Below, in pieces: positions 9,159 through 18,900 of a stretch of 64,000 nucleotides of DNA. The notes below the pieces were generated by a model. It searched no databases. It was not told where the DNA came from and was given only the letters and a program-made list of their open reading frames with translations. A program made the translations under genes and the position numbers. How positions within the stretch are numbered: position 1 is the first letter of the stretch; each line of letters begins with the position of its first letter. Location: contig CAVCYP010000002.1 of assembly GCA_963606545.1 (NCBI GenBank), positions 1 to 64,000 of the forward strand. The letters are read 5' to 3'. Source of the DNA: UBA9732 sp963606545 (GTDB taxonomy: Bacteria > Spirochaetota > Spirochaetia > Sphaerochaetales > Sphaerochaetaceae).

Positions 9159-10046
9159 TTAAAGCTTCTGAAGCCTAATGGTCCAGTTTTCACCAGAACC
9201 AATTCTGTTTTCACTGGCAAAACTTCCTTGGTTGATGGCCAAGCCCACGTTGAGAAGGCTGTTAATATAGAGAAGGGGTTCTCCAACCTTGGCTTCAGAG
9301 AAGCTTTTGCAGACTTTCATGGTGTAGCCGTAGATGATTTTATGGTCGTGGCTGATTAGAACCCGCATAAAGTTGCCGTATTGCACTCCAAGGTCGTTAA
9401 AGAGCAGGGTGTCTGGAATGTTGGTCCACAGGCTTCCATAGCGGGTGTCAAGGATGTCTATGTTGCCATAGATTTCGTTGTCTTTGATGATAGGGTCAGT
9501 GACGTTGAGCATGACGGGTTGGGTTTCAAGCTGGGGTCCAACTTCGTCAAAAGTAATGATGCCACTTGCAAGTCTTGCACCGGTGTAGGCGTAGACATCG
9601 CGGCCGTAGAAAGTGAAGGAGCGTTGACTGTCTTTGAGTCTGTTAACGCTCTCACTTATTTTTCTTCTCTCTAGAATGCCAATTTCTTTGGCTACATGGG
9701 ATAGGGTTCCGTTGTCCGGGGTGACAATTATGTGTCCCGTTTTGGTTAGAACTGCTACACTTTCCCTTTCAGAGCCAACGCCTGGGTCTATAACAGAAAC
9801 AAATACCGTTCCAGGAGCCCAAAAATTTATGGTTTGGATGAGTCTGTAGCTGGCTTCCCATATGTTAAACTGGGGAATTTCATGAGTTAAGTCTTCAATC
9901 TTTAAATCGTGGCAGACTTCATCTGCAACGCCATGCATAGCACTCACAGCGCCGTCCACATAGCCAAAATCAGACATGAAGACCACCGTTTTTCTCTCTT
10001 TCCAGGGAGCAAGTCTTTTAAGCTCAGCTGCATCTTTGAATGTCAT
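9159..10046 (-). CDS. SAM hydroxide adenosyltransferase family protein (DUF62)
   Basis: 295 residues of the S-adenosyl-L-methionine chlorinase/fluorinase/hydrolase superfamily. Archaeal and bacterial DUF62 members split SAM with water into adenosine and methionine. Family landmarks are VVFMSDFG near the N-terminus, SVIDPGVGSER with the Asp and Arg, TPDNGTLS, and FYGRDVYAYTGARLASG. In the last motif the family commonly has His before GRD; here it is Tyr, which may affect catalysis. The start at 10046 is chosen because GGAGGG lies just before it and a TATAAT box at 10074-10069 would leave an upstream ATG outside the transcript. It is divergent from lipoate ligase. Confidence 0.87.
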   Translation of the reverse strand: MTFKDAAELKRLAPWKERKTVVFMSDFGYVDGAVSAMHGVADEVCHDLKIEDLTHEIPQFNIWEASYRLIQTINFWAPGTVFVSVIDPGVGSERESVAVLTKTGHIIVTPDNGTLSHVAKEIGILERRKISESVNRLKDSQRSFTFYGRDVYAYTGARLASGIITFDEVGPQLETQPVMLNVTDPIIKDNEIYGNIDILDTRYGSLWTNIPDTLLFNDLGVQYGNFMRVLISHDHKIIYGYTMKVCKSFSEAKVGEPLLYINSLLNVGLAINQGSFASENRIGSGENWTIRLQKL

Positions 10047-10068
10047 AGGCCCTCCAATAACGCTCCAC

Positions 10069-10116
10069 ATTATACTCCGATTTTTCTTAGTTGTGCGAGC
10101 TTTTATGTGTTACAAT
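10069..10116. promoter_or_regulatory. Back-to-back promoters between the SAM-hydrolase-family gene and lplA
   Basis: On the minus strand TATAAT (10074-10069) serves the DUF62 gene, leaving a short leader with its GGAGGG. On the plus strand an extended -10, TGT-TACAAT (10108-10116), ends 6 nt before the lplA ATG at 10123. The two -10 boxes are about 36 nt apart, so the promoters overlap and may exclude one another. Confidence 0.55.
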
Positions 10117-10122
10117 GCTTTT

Positions 10123-11130
10123 ATGGAAGAAAAACAAATTTTCATAACGGCTGAAACAGATATTTATTTCAATCTAGCAACTGAGAAGTATTTGATTGAA
10201 GAGTATGACCCAGAGTCAACTGTTCTATACTTATGGAAAAATAAACCCGTTGTTGTAATTGGGCGGTATCAAAATCCGTGGGACGAATGCAACCTAGAGC
10301 AAATGAAAAAGGACGGGGTAGCCTTAGCGCGGCGTTACAGTGGGGGCGGTGCTGTGTACCAAGATTTAGGCAACATATGCTTTACCTTTATTTCTCCTGT
10401 AAAAAAAGCAGACAAAAGTAAAAACTTTGAGCTGGTGCTCAAGGCTTTAGAAATGATGGGAATACAGGCCCAACTCAGCGGAAGGAACGATATTTTAGTT
10501 GAAGGAAAGAAGGTCTCCGGAAGTGCCTTTCAAACCACACATGGCCGTTTTTGCCATCATGGGACAATGTTGGTTTCTACTGATTTAACAAAACTTCCTT
10601 TATATTTGACTCCAGATCTTCAAAAACTAGAAAGCCACGGGGTGAAGTCTGTCTCTTCAAGAGTTGCCAATCTTTCAGATTTTTCTCCGCTTGCTACAAC
10701 TGACCTTTTTGCGTTTTGTCTTTCCAAAGTTTTTAATGAACAATGTCCTATAAATATTATTAACACGGAAAAAATTGAATTATATCCAAGTATTAAGCAA
10801 TCGTTTGAGAATTTTTCTAGCAAAGAATGGACCTTTGACAAATGCCCAACTTTCACAGATAAGATTACCGGTAAACTTACAAAGAACTCTGTCAGTTCAA
10901 TGATTACGTTTTATTTGACGGTGAAAAAAGGTGTAATTACTGAGGCTTCTGTTGCAAGTGATTCCTTGTTTAATAATGGTTTTGAGCTTCTAGAAAAAGA
11001 GATAATTGGGCTTCCTTATGATGCCTTTGCAATTTCCAAAAAAGCTGATGAAATAAAAAACGCACACAGTTTTGTGTGCGATTGTTTGCATTTACTTGCC
11101 AAGTTAATTAAAGAAGAAAGGCCTCAATAA
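10123..11130 (+). CDS. lplA: Lipoate-protein ligase A
   Basis: 335 residues. LplA activates lipoate with ATP and transfers it to Lys of lipoyl-domain proteins such as GcvH or the E2 subunits. The catalytic domain shows NLATEKYL, the ligand-loop motif RRYSGGGAVYQDLGN, and GRNDILVEGKKVSGSAF with the conserved Lys. The C-terminal accessory domain is present, so this is the two-domain form. The start at 10123 begins 6 nt after a TACAAT box with no ribosome site; earlier in-frame starts would lie upstream of that promoter. The 3' coding end carries a perfect hairpin that reads as a terminator for the convergent gene, and the stop overlaps that gene by 7 nt. GcvT, from a lipoate-using pathway, is encoded at 39168. 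Confidence 0.92.
   Translation: MEEKQIFITAETDIYFNLATEKYLIEEYDPESTVLYLWKNKPVVVIGRYQNPWDECNLEQMKKDGVALARRYSGGGAVYQDLGNICFTFISPVKKADKSKNFELVLKALEMMGIQAQLSGRNDILVEGKKVSGSAFQTTHGRFCHHGTMLVSTDLTKLPLYLTPDLQKLESHGVKSVSSRVANLSDFSPLATTDLFAFCLSKVFNEQCPINIINTEKIELYPSIKQSFENFSSKEWTFDKCPTFTDKITGKLTKNSVSSMITFYLTVKKGVITEASVASDSLFNNGFELLEKEIIGLPYDAFAISKKADEIKNAHSFVCDCLHLLAKLIKEERPQ
11051..11080 (-). terminator. Intrinsic terminator of the acidic-protein gene, inside lplA coding sequence
   Basis: Read on the minus strand, CGCACACA and TGTGTGCG form a perfect 8-bp stem with a 4-nt loop, followed at once by TTTTTTATTT. It lies 44 nt past the stop of the minus-strand gene at 11124 and entirely within the last 80 nt of the convergent lplA coding sequence. 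Confidence 0.7.
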
Positions 11131-11396
11131 TCTTCTTGCCCTTCATCTGAATATTCGTCCTCATAGTAGAAGCCGTCATTAAGAATGTCGTCATCATCCT
11201 CATCTTCTTCGTCTTCATCCTGATAGTCGTCATCATCATAGTCGCTTACATCTGGAGCATCATAAGGATCTACGAATTCTTCATCCTCATCAAAGTCCTC
11301 ATCAAAATCGTCATCCTCATCTTCAAGTTCATCATCTTCTTCAAAGGAATCGTCGTCTCCAAAAATGTCATCGTCCCATTCAGACTTGTCAAACAT
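11124..11396 (-). CDS. Extremely acidic small protein
   Basis: 90 residues, of which I count 36 Asp and 18 Glu, about 60 percent acidic; only one Lys is present. It consists of Asp/Glu runs broken by Phe, Tyr and Ile, and has no signal peptide. A clear ribosome site (AGGGGG, then a short gap, then ATG) and a downstream U-tract hairpin support a real gene rather than a GAT/GAA repeat artefact. Acidic low-complexity proteins of this kind can be DNA mimics, RNA polymerase delta-like tails, or metal or histone-like buffers. None of these is shown here, and the function is unknown. Confidence 0.7.
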   Translation of the reverse strand: MFDKSEWDDDIFGDDDSFEEDDELEDEDDDFDEDFDEDEEFVDPYDAPDVSDYDDDDYQDEDEEDEDDDDILNDGFYYEDEYSDEGQEDY

Positions 11397-11459
11397 GGTC
11401 GCCCCCTAGGTTGTTATTTTCCTAAGCTCAAGGATAATTGTTGAGGCATTAGATGTCAA

Positions 11460-11489
11460 TTGAGTTTTGCCTTTATATGGTGTTATACT
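11460..11489 (+). promoter_or_regulatory. Promoter of the 11526 lipoprotein gene
   Basis: TTGAGT (11460-11465), an 18-nt spacer and TATACT (11484-11489). TGT directly before the -10 gives an extended -10 element. The predicted leader is about 30 nt and contains CAGGAGGG before the ATG. Confidence 0.65.
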
Positions 11490-11525
11490 TTGCACGTTAG
11501 ACTGGTCTTATCCAGGAGGGAAAAC

Positions 11526-12677
11526 ATGAGAAAAAATGGCAAATCCTTTATTTTGGTCGTATTAGTTGCATTAGTACTACTTTTTGCTACTAGCTGTTAT
11601 TCAACAATTGGGCTTAGAACTTTAGTTCCAGCAGAAGTCAACGTTGCTGGTTATAAAACCATTGCAGTTCAAACTACTAGTTACAACTATTCACCTGTTG
11701 AAATTCTATGGAGAAACTATTTGATTCCGGTAAGAGGAACCATTGATGAGACTTATCTTCCGTATGTAGGTAAGATCTTTACCCTTTTTGAGTCAACAAC
11801 TCCTGAAAAAGTAAAAAACTATGCTTCAAAAAATTTGACTAATGCCATAGATAAGGGCTTCTTTACTGTCAATGGACCAGAACTCACAGACGCTCTAATT
11901 TTAGTTGGAAAGAACACCGGCACAGTCAGACAGACGCTTCTTAATAATAAGGTAGATGCTCTCTTATCCTCTAATATCAGCTACATGTACTATGATGAAT
12001 ACGTCACTGCAGAACCGATTTATGGGGACAAGGCAGATACCAAAAAGATTACCGGCTACAACTTCTTTATTGTTCAGAATGCTACAATTAATCTAACCTA
12101 TACAGTAACTGATGTGGAAGATAACGTTCTTATTGCAAACAAGACTCAGGCGCTTTCCCTTACAGATTATAAAACTCACATAGGTCACACAGACCCTTCT
12201 GATATTAAGAAGTACGTTCAGGATACTGCAAGCTATGACTATGTTACGGCAACCGATATCTTTGATTATCTTGTAAAAGAGATTCTCGCAGATGTTACAA
12301 ATCAGCTCACTCCACATTATACCACCACTTTTATTGACCTAATGCTCAATAAACCTAAGGCAGAAGCTGTTAAAAATGCTTACTCTTATGTAGATAGTGG
12401 AAACTACCAGATTGCTCTTGAAATGTTCCTCAGAGAGTACAAGGCTTCTGGCCATATTCCAAGCGGTTATAATGCAGCAGTTTTGTATTATGCTCTTGGT
12501 GATTATGACAACGCCTTTGATCTTTCTTATGAGGTTTACAATAAGTCTGGAAATTCCAATGCCCTAGAATTGTACTATACCCTCAAAAATATCAAAGATA
12601 AGAATGATGCGGCCATTGCTCAGATAAATGGAGAAAAGAGAGGCACTTCTGCAACAGATGAGCTTATAGGCTTCTAA
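11526..12677 (+). CDS. Putative lipoprotein with C-terminal TPR-like region
   Basis: 383 residues. The start at 11526 follows AGGAGGGAAAAC; the frame is open upstream but precedes the promoter. A lipoprotein signal (MRKNGKS, hydrophobic stretch, LFATSC) puts the lipid-modified Cys near residue 25, a relaxed spirochaete-type lipobox. The body is mixed alpha/beta without recognised motifs. Near 300-365, paired helices (VDSGNYQIALEMFLREY, AAVLYYALGDYDNAFDLSYE) resemble two tetratricopeptide repeats, suggesting protein-protein contacts in the periplasm or at the outer membrane. It ends 3 nt before the convergent surface-protein operon. Function is not assigned. Confidence 0.8.
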   Translation: MRKNGKSFILVVLVALVLLFATSCYSTIGLRTLVPAEVNVAGYKTIAVQTTSYNYSPVEILWRNYLIPVRGTIDETYLPYVGKIFTLFESTTPEKVKNYASKNLTNAIDKGFFTVNGPELTDALILVGKNTGTVRQTLLNNKVDALLSSNISYMYYDEYVTAEPIYGDKADTKKITGYNFFIVQNATINLTYTVTDVEDNVLIANKTQALSLTDYKTHIGHTDPSDIKKYVQDTASYDYVTATDIFDYLVKEILADVTNQLTPHYTTTFIDLMLNKPKAEAVKNAYSYVDSGNYQIALEMFLREYKASGHIPSGYNAAVLYYALGDYDNAFDLSYEVYNKSGNSNALELYYTLKNIKDKNDAAIAQINGEKRGTSATDELIGF

Positions 12678-12680
12678 GCT

Positions 12681-13253
12681 TTAAAGAATAGCAATACTTA
12701 CCCCTATGCCCTTGTAGTCTGAATACTGCGGGTAGAGGGGTATTTGATAATATAGACCAATGCTCATGTTGTAGTGCTTTGAGATTTGAAGCAAGGTGTA
12801 GAACTTTGGTCTAATCATAAAACCATTATTTGCAAGGAAAGTTGTAGCAGGATCCTGAGGGATTCTGGCAAATTGCATATAATACCCAAAGTCTATTGCA
12901 ACGTAGCTTCTGCTAATCCAAGCCTCTGCCAGTTTCCAAGAGAACATTGCGCCAGATTCAAGCATGTATTCAAGGCTTGCAGCTCCTCCAAGGCCTCCAA
13001 TTGGGTCTAGGAAGTAATCGCCAAGTCCATAAATGGCAAATTGGAAAGTATCGGTTTCTAGGCCTAAATTGATGCCGCCACCTAGGGCAAAGGAGTCTTC
13101 TCGGAGCATGGTGGCGCGGAAGTAGAGGTCGTACATGAAGGTGGCGTCTTCAATTGTGGTTTGCCACCAGCTTTTGGGCTCAGTGGTTTGCTCTAGGGCA
13201 AAAAGGCTGAAGGTGAGAGTTAAGAGAAGTAGGATTGTGATTAGTTTTTTCAT
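12681..13253 (-). CDS. Secreted, probable outer-membrane beta-structured protein
   Basis: 190 residues with a clear type I signal peptide (MKKLITILLLLTLTFSLFA, cleavage before LEQ). The mature part alternates polar and hydrophobic residues in strand-like blocks rich in Gly, Tyr and Phe, and its C-terminus (YKGIGVSIAIL) resembles a small outer-membrane barrel. The start at 13253 is chosen because it overlaps the upstream stop as ATGA and follows AAGGAG. It is the last gene of a four-gene operon of lipoproteins on the minus strand. No family is recognised. Confidence 0.72.
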   Translation of the reverse strand: MKKLITILLLLTLTFSLFALEQTTEPKSWWQTTIEDATFMYDLYFRATMLREDSFALGGGINLGLETDTFQFAIYGLGDYFLDPIGGLGGAASLEYMLESGAMFSWKLAEAWISRSYVAIDFGYYMQFARIPQDPATTFLANNGFMIRPKFYTLLQISKHYNMSIGLYYQIPLYPQYSDYKGIGVSIAIL

Positions 13254-13717
13254 AGGGACTGCTCCTTTGCGCTGTAGACAAATTCGTAGATGGAGTTGAT
13301 GTCGTTGGTGTTGGTGACCAGTGTGAGGGATTGTGGGCCATTGTCTTTGTCGCATTCCCAGTCATAAAGGAAGTAGTTAGAGCCTTTTTTGAGGAAGGTG
13401 TTCTGTACTCCGTCTGGGATTGGGGTTTTTACTTCAAGGGTGATTGAGCCGTCGGCTGCGGTGAAGTTAAAGGCTCTAAGGCTGTAGGTGTAGGTGCCCT
13501 CAAGTTTTATTGTTTTTGCTGTGTTTGGGATAATTTGTTCAAATACAAAGCTTCCATCTTGGTTTAGGGAGATGGCTGCGCTGTCGTAGGTGGAGCCTTC
13601 TGCTTTGAGGCTATAAGTTCCAATGATAGGATTTGGAATTTGGTAGTTGCAGGAAGCTAAGCAGAAAGTTGCAAGCAAAACTACTATAACTATTAATAAA
13701 TATTGAGCTTTTTTCAT
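13250..13717 (-). CDS. Small lipoprotein with a predicted lipocalin-like or META-like fold
   Basis: 155 residues. A hydrophobic signal ends LASC, with the lipid-modified Cys followed by Asn (near residue 24). The mature part begins IPNPIIGTYSLKAEGSTYDSAAISLNQDG and repeatedly uses G-T-Y and D-G-S-F strand patterns. These are common in lipocalin-like or copper-resistance NlpE-like domains that read 'this much is expected of the baseline'; the assignment is tentative. The start at 13717 follows AGGAGGAAAAG; an upstream in-frame ATG lies inside the preceding gene. Its stop overlaps the next start by 4 nt (ATGA). It is the third gene of the surface-lipoprotein operon. Confidence 0.7.
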   Translation of the reverse strand: MKKAQYLLIVIVVLLATFCLASCNYQIPNPIIGTYSLKAEGSTYDSAAISLNQDGSFVFEQIIPNTAKTIKLEGTYTYSLRAFNFTAADGSITLEVKTPIPDGVQNTFLKKGSNYFLYDWECDKDNGPQSLTLVTNTNDINSIYEFVYSAKEQSL

Positions 13718-13727
13718 CTTTTCCTCC

Positions 13728-15980
13728 TTACTGCTGATTTGGGCTAACTTCTTCAGAGCCAAGTCCGTTTTCTTGGGTTACGGTGTAGGTTCCAATGAAG
13801 CTTTGGCTCTTAACTTTTAGGTTGCCCATTCCAATGTTGGCTGGATACATGCCTTTAATGGTAAGGCCTCCTTTATTGGAAACAGTTCCGTCGCCACTCA
13901 TTGAGACATTCATGGTGTAACTTCCGGAGGTATTCATCCATTCAACTTCACCAAAGTTGTTATAGGAGAAGGTTACGGCTCCGCCAACCCCATCACGCAC
14001 CGCTTTGTAAAGAATTGTTCCATCATGGAAATAGGACTTTTCTGTAATGCCATCTGAGAGACTTCCAAGTCCGGCTTGGCTTATCTTGGCGTAGATGTCA
14101 CTATTTTTCCACTTTGTGTTGATATCTTTGTCTGAGTACGGATAGTCGGTTGTAAGATATTTGGAATCTAAGTGCTCCCAAGGTTTGAAGCAGTAGATTT
14201 GCATATACTTAATAAGAGTTGCTCCGGTGATTGCACTGTAGCCACTATCTACTTTGCTCCAGCCACTTTCTCTGCCCAGTTCATCCTTACCGTTAACGGC
14301 AAAGTAGTATTTCTGTCCAATTGGAGTTGTGATGATATCTTTGAGAATGGTTGTGCTCTTGTTAAGAGTTGCAGGTGTAACTGTGATTTGCTCGTAGCCT
14401 GCAGCTGTTGCTTTGGAAACTTCTGTCTTCCAGATTCTAACTTCATAGGAGGTAACTGCATTATCCTTTGTAAGGGTGATAGATACCGGATAACTGCCGT
14501 TCACGGCACTGGTGCCTGAAAAAACAGTGTTATCTGAGGCTGTTAGGCTATCGACAGCACTTGGCTTTTGTACGTAGAAGCCGTTTTTATCGTAGATTTC
14601 ATCGTATCTCTTACTTGAAAGAGTTGGGCTGCTGGTCACTACTGTGAAGTACTGGTATTGGTCTTCTGGATTTTCAGAAGAAGTGTCATAGGTGGTTTGT
14701 AGGGTGTACTTACCAGCTTTGTCTATCTCAAGGATTGAGTAGTTGGAAAGCACCTTCCAGGTATCGGTTTCTGAGGCCTTGCCGTAGACGCTGTAGAACC
14801 AGTTTGGGTTTTCTTGGGCACCTAGGGCGTCCTCAAATACGAATTCAAAGCCGCCGTTGGCTATCTTTTTGCTTACTATATTGGAGGGTGGGGAGAGCAG
14901 GAAGCCTTGGGCTGTGGATTGTTTTCCGTTTGCGGTGACGGTGGTGCCGTCTTCTTGGAGAACGTCTCCAATTGCAATGATTTTGTACGTGTATTCAACG
15001 CCTTCTGAAAGAGAAGAGTTGTCTGTGTAGGTCATTTTGCCTTCTGCAACCTCAGGTTGGGCGTTGCCGTCTTTGGTGGAGTAGATAAGTACTTCACTTT
15101 GGCCTTCTGCGCTTCTGTAGATATCCCAGTCATAGCTTAGAGTGCTGTCGCCACGTGGGTACATTGCGTCCCAGCTAAGGGTTATATCGGTCTTGGATTC
15201 GCCTCTGGAGGCTGTGAAGTTCTTTGGAGCTGTTGGGGCGCCTTCAACGTAGGTATAACCAATGCGTTGGACACTTGCGCTACTTTCAACGCCAGAGTTG
15301 GAGACGGATACAATGTAGAAGTAAATATAACTTCCTTTGTACTGCTTGTCTGGGATAAAGGAGCCTTCTGTTGTATTGCTACTGAACATGTAGTCTGTAG
15401 CTTGCATGCCGTTTGGAATTAACACGTTCCAGGTCCCGCCGTATCCGCTTAGACTCCAGTAAATCTTGTAGCCTTTGACGTTTTCAACATTGCTCCAGCT
15501 AAGATGAATTTCCTTTGAGCTTTCTCCCTGGGAGGCAGAAAAACTAATTGGTGGGGTTAAAGTGTTGCCATAAGTTGTGTTTGAGAACTCTCCAATTAAG
15601 GCGAGATTTGAAAAACTTCTTGCTCTAACTTCATAGAGATAAGTCTTTCCAGCTTCTACTTTTGTATCTGTGTAGGAAGTGGTTTTAACGGCATTGGAGC
15701 TGAGCTTTTCCCATTGAGGGGTCTCTAAATCCTCGCTTCTATATATTTCATAGTAGTCTGCACCGGTGACGCCGTTCCAAGTGACTACTATTTTGTCTGT
15801 GTAGCTGGCCTTTGTTGCCCATGCATATTGAGGGGCTTCTCCAACAAAGTTCAATGTGCCGGTGACGTTTCCGTTGCCATTGCCATAGTTAATGACACTG
15901 TTTTGCCAAACGTCCCAGTTGCAAGAAGAGAAGGTAAATAGAACTAAAACTGTAAGGGCTGCAATAATTATTCTTCTCAT
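13728..15980 (-). CDS. Fibronectin type III repeat lipoprotein (750 residues)
   Basis: Lipoprotein signal MRRIIIAALTVLVLFTFSSC places the lipid-modified Cys near residue 20. The body contains about five fibronectin-III-like modules recognised by the recurring A-T/S-x-G...I-x-x-x-W....G-A/Y-x-x-Y-x-I-Y-R pattern (for example near residues 55, 150 and 250). The last 200 or so residues are a different beta-rich domain with repeated Gly/Ser turns (KNGGLTIKGMYP, SFIGTYTV). It starts one base after the larger paralogue's stop, with TTAGGAG as ribosome site. Predicted surface or periplasmic adhesin or polysaccharide-binding scaffold; the ligand is unknown. It shares C-terminal features with its upstream neighbour, suggesting duplication. 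Confidence 0.82.
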   Translation of the reverse strand: MRRIIIAALTVLVLFTFSSCNWDVWQNSVINYGNGNGNVTGTLNFVGEAPQYAWATKASYTDKIVVTWNGVTGADYYEIYRSEDLETPQWEKLSSNAVKTTSYTDTKVEAGKTYLYEVRARSFSNLALIGEFSNTTYGNTLTPPISFSASQGESSKEIHLSWSNVENVKGYKIYWSLSGYGGTWNVLIPNGMQATDYMFSSNTTEGSFIPDKQYKGSYIYFYIVSVSNSGVESSASVQRIGYTYVEGAPTAPKNFTASRGESKTDITLSWDAMYPRGDSTLSYDWDIYRSAEGQSEVLIYSTKDGNAQPEVAEGKMTYTDNSSLSEGVEYTYKIIAIGDVLQEDGTTVTANGKQSTAQGFLLSPPSNIVSKKIANGGFEFVFEDALGAQENPNWFYSVYGKASETDTWKVLSNYSILEIDKAGKYTLQTTYDTSSENPEDQYQYFTVVTSSPTLSSKRYDEIYDKNGFYVQKPSAVDSLTASDNTVFSGTSAVNGSYPVSITLTKDNAVTSYEVRIWKTEVSKATAAGYEQITVTPATLNKSTTILKDIITTPIGQKYYFAVNGKDELGRESGWSKVDSGYSAITGATLIKYMQIYCFKPWEHLDSKYLTTDYPYSDKDINTKWKNSDIYAKISQAGLGSLSDGITEKSYFHDGTILYKAVRDGVGGAVTFSYNNFGEVEWMNTSGSYTMNVSMSGDGTVSNKGGLTIKGMYPANIGMGNLKVKSQSFIGTYTVTQENGLGSEEVSPNQQ

Positions 15981-15981
15981 C

Positions 15982-18900
15982 TTAGTCTCCTAATACTCTT
16001 GTGAGGTCTGTACTGTCGTCCACAGTTGTTGTGGTGCTACCAGTACTGTCTGTGATGATGACGCTGAAGCTTCCACTTGGGGTTGAAGTCACACTTACGT
16101 CCTTAAAAGTGATTGTGAAAGCCTTTAGTTTGCTGTCTTCTGGCGTAACGCTGATTGTTCCGTTGCCACCGTAACCTATTGTCTTTAATGGGTCAGTTCC
16201 AAGGTTTCCAGCTTCCCCTTCCTCTGAGATGTCAAATTGAATATTTGCAGTACTTTCAAGCGTAAGCCCTGTGTTGGCGTCCTTGTATGAGGTAATGGCT
16301 AGGTAGTTATTTTCGTTTTGATATGAACCTTTCCAGCCCTTTTTGGTGCACAAATTGAAGGTTAGTCCTGTATTTGTGTGAAGATACGACTTATTCTTAT
16401 CGTTCAATAAAGATGCATTATCTATCCACCAATCTCCGCTGAAACTATTATTTGCAGCAACAAAAGCTGGCCTCAAGATATTCAAAACAATGTTTGTCCA
16501 ATCTTTGGCTGATGGCTGTTTGTAAATCTCTGTGTTCCTGTTTGTGGTTCCACTCTTAGCCGTCTCACTATTTGCAATAATCTCGTAGTAGGTAATCTTA
16601 CAGGAATCTTTGAAAAGATCATTGCCATCATAGTAAGTGTAAAGCTCTGTAGCTGGATCATAGCTCAAGAAGCCTTTGCCAGTTACGCCATTGTCAACCG
16701 TTTCTGTCTCTGAATAGACTAGTTCGTCAATTGCAACCTCAGTCGTTCCAACCAACGTTTTTGTACCTGATCCAGTATAACTCTTTAAAGTGTAGGAAGT
16801 AGCACCTGGCACCATATACCAAGAAACCTCAGCGTAATCTGCATAATAGCCGGCCTCATTCACCACGGACTTAACGTTTAGCTCTGAGACATCTTGTAGC
16901 TTATAGCCGATATTTACTGCTTCCTCAAATCCAAGTGAGTTGTTCACCGTTTCATAATTGTCCTGCCACTGAGAAACAATATCTGTTGTGCCATCTGATC
17001 TGACTGCACAAACCTTGTAAAGAATGTTGCCACAAAGGAGGCTCTTATCTTTCTCTGTATAAGTTTCAGTATCGTTTCCCGTGCTTATAACACTTATGAC
17101 GGCCCCGCTTGGAACTTGATTTTCAACCTTGCCATTCTTAAGAGTGACTACGAATTTTTGAATCTGATAGCCTGTTGCATTTTCAACCTTACTCCAAGAG
17201 AGGCTGACCCCTTCTTGGCCTTTGGTTGCACTAATGGTCTTAGGTGGAGCAAAGAGTTTTCCAGTTGCCTTTGCACTAGTGCTTGCAGCTGTGATAACGG
17301 CTTCAGTTCCATCCTCTAGGCAGGGGATGACGGTGTAGGTATAAGAGGCGTTCATTGGGCTTTGGCCAGAGAGCGCTTTAATGGCTTCTACCTTATCTTC
17401 ATAGGTATCAGAATTCTTGTTCCATGGAAGGAGGGTTTCTCCTCTCATTACCTTATAAGAGCCTGCTCCGGCAACTTTGTCCCATTTTATTGTTATCTTG
17501 TCCGGATCTAGGCCATCGTTTTCAATTCTTACCTTGAGTAGGGCTGGGCCTAGAACGCTTCCAGTTTCTATTGAACTTTCAAGGGTGGTGACAGCTTCAC
17601 CTGCAAGACCACTTGCAAGCTGATCTGAATTTGAGACTACAAGTTTGAAGCTAACAAGACTGCCATCTGTGCCATCGGACTTAGCGCTGAGGGTTGCAAG
17701 GCCTTCTGTGGCAACGCCGGTGGAGCTGGCTGGAAGGTCTGTCCAAGTAGTGCCGTCGTAGGAGTATTTGAGGTTATAGGTGATTTTGTCGTTTTCAACT
17801 TGTGGCCAGGTGATGCTGATTTCTGAGACGCTGGTGCCATCTGTTGCGGTAAGGCCGGTTGGGACTGCAAGGGTTGTGCCACTAGCTTCTGCTACCTCAA
17901 AGGTTAAGCCGTCTTCAGAGGCAATCTTGATACGGTAGTTGTGGGTCGTGCCGTCTTCACAGACTATGTAGGCTGACTTTGCGCTATCTGTCCCATTTAT
18001 GACTACATCTTCAAGCTTAACGTTGTCTTGGTAGATTTCGTAGGTGAAGTTGTCAGTTGAGGTTTCAAGGAACTCGGTTTCGTTCCAGGTGAGGCAAATT
18101 GCTTTGACCCAAGCCTTGGAAGCGCTAAAGTTTTCAATTAAGTCAGCTGCGCCGGTCTCGCCCAAGGTGTAGTCAGGGGATTTGACCTTTACTAGTTCTT
18201 CTTCGTTCAGCGTGAAGGTGAAGTTGAAGGAGTAATAGGTAAGAGGTCTGAGCTCTGTGATTGCAACCTGATAGCTTGGAGCAGCAGAGGCAACTTCTAG
18301 TTTTTCAAGTTCTGAATGAGTTGAAAGGTCTTTTTCTGTCCAAGTTGAGCCGTCAATATAGCATTTAATGACAGCTTCTGGATTTGTTTCTGGTGGGGTG
18401 TAAGTGTAGCTAACAGTAAGAGTTCCAGATTTCTTATCTTCACTTGGAGTAAAGGTAAAGTTGACCTCTTGTGGAATCCAAAGGGCGTAGACGTTCTGGA
18501 TTGTGGTAGCTTCAGCTTCCTCCTGGTAGACCGGCGTTTTTGTATCAATTTGATAACCGTTGATAATTCTATAACTGTAAGTCTTGTTATCTTCAAGAGT
18601 TGTGTCTGTGACAGAGTAGGTACCGTCTCCGTTTTGTATTGCGGTGGCAGTGATTTCTGTCCATTCAGTTGAGCCGGTTTCTGCTCTTTTTACGCGGAAG
18701 ACAGCGCTTATATCTTCTCTTTCTGAAAGCGCTGGAGCTGTCCAGGTGAGCATTACCTCGTTTCTTGTAACTCCATTTGTAGCAATGATATTTTCAACGC
18801 TCTCTGGAGCTGGAGTGGAGTTGGTTGTGATGGTGAAGATATCGCTTTCAACTGTATTTATAACGCTAGAATCTGAATCCAAGACTTCTAGATGAAGTTT

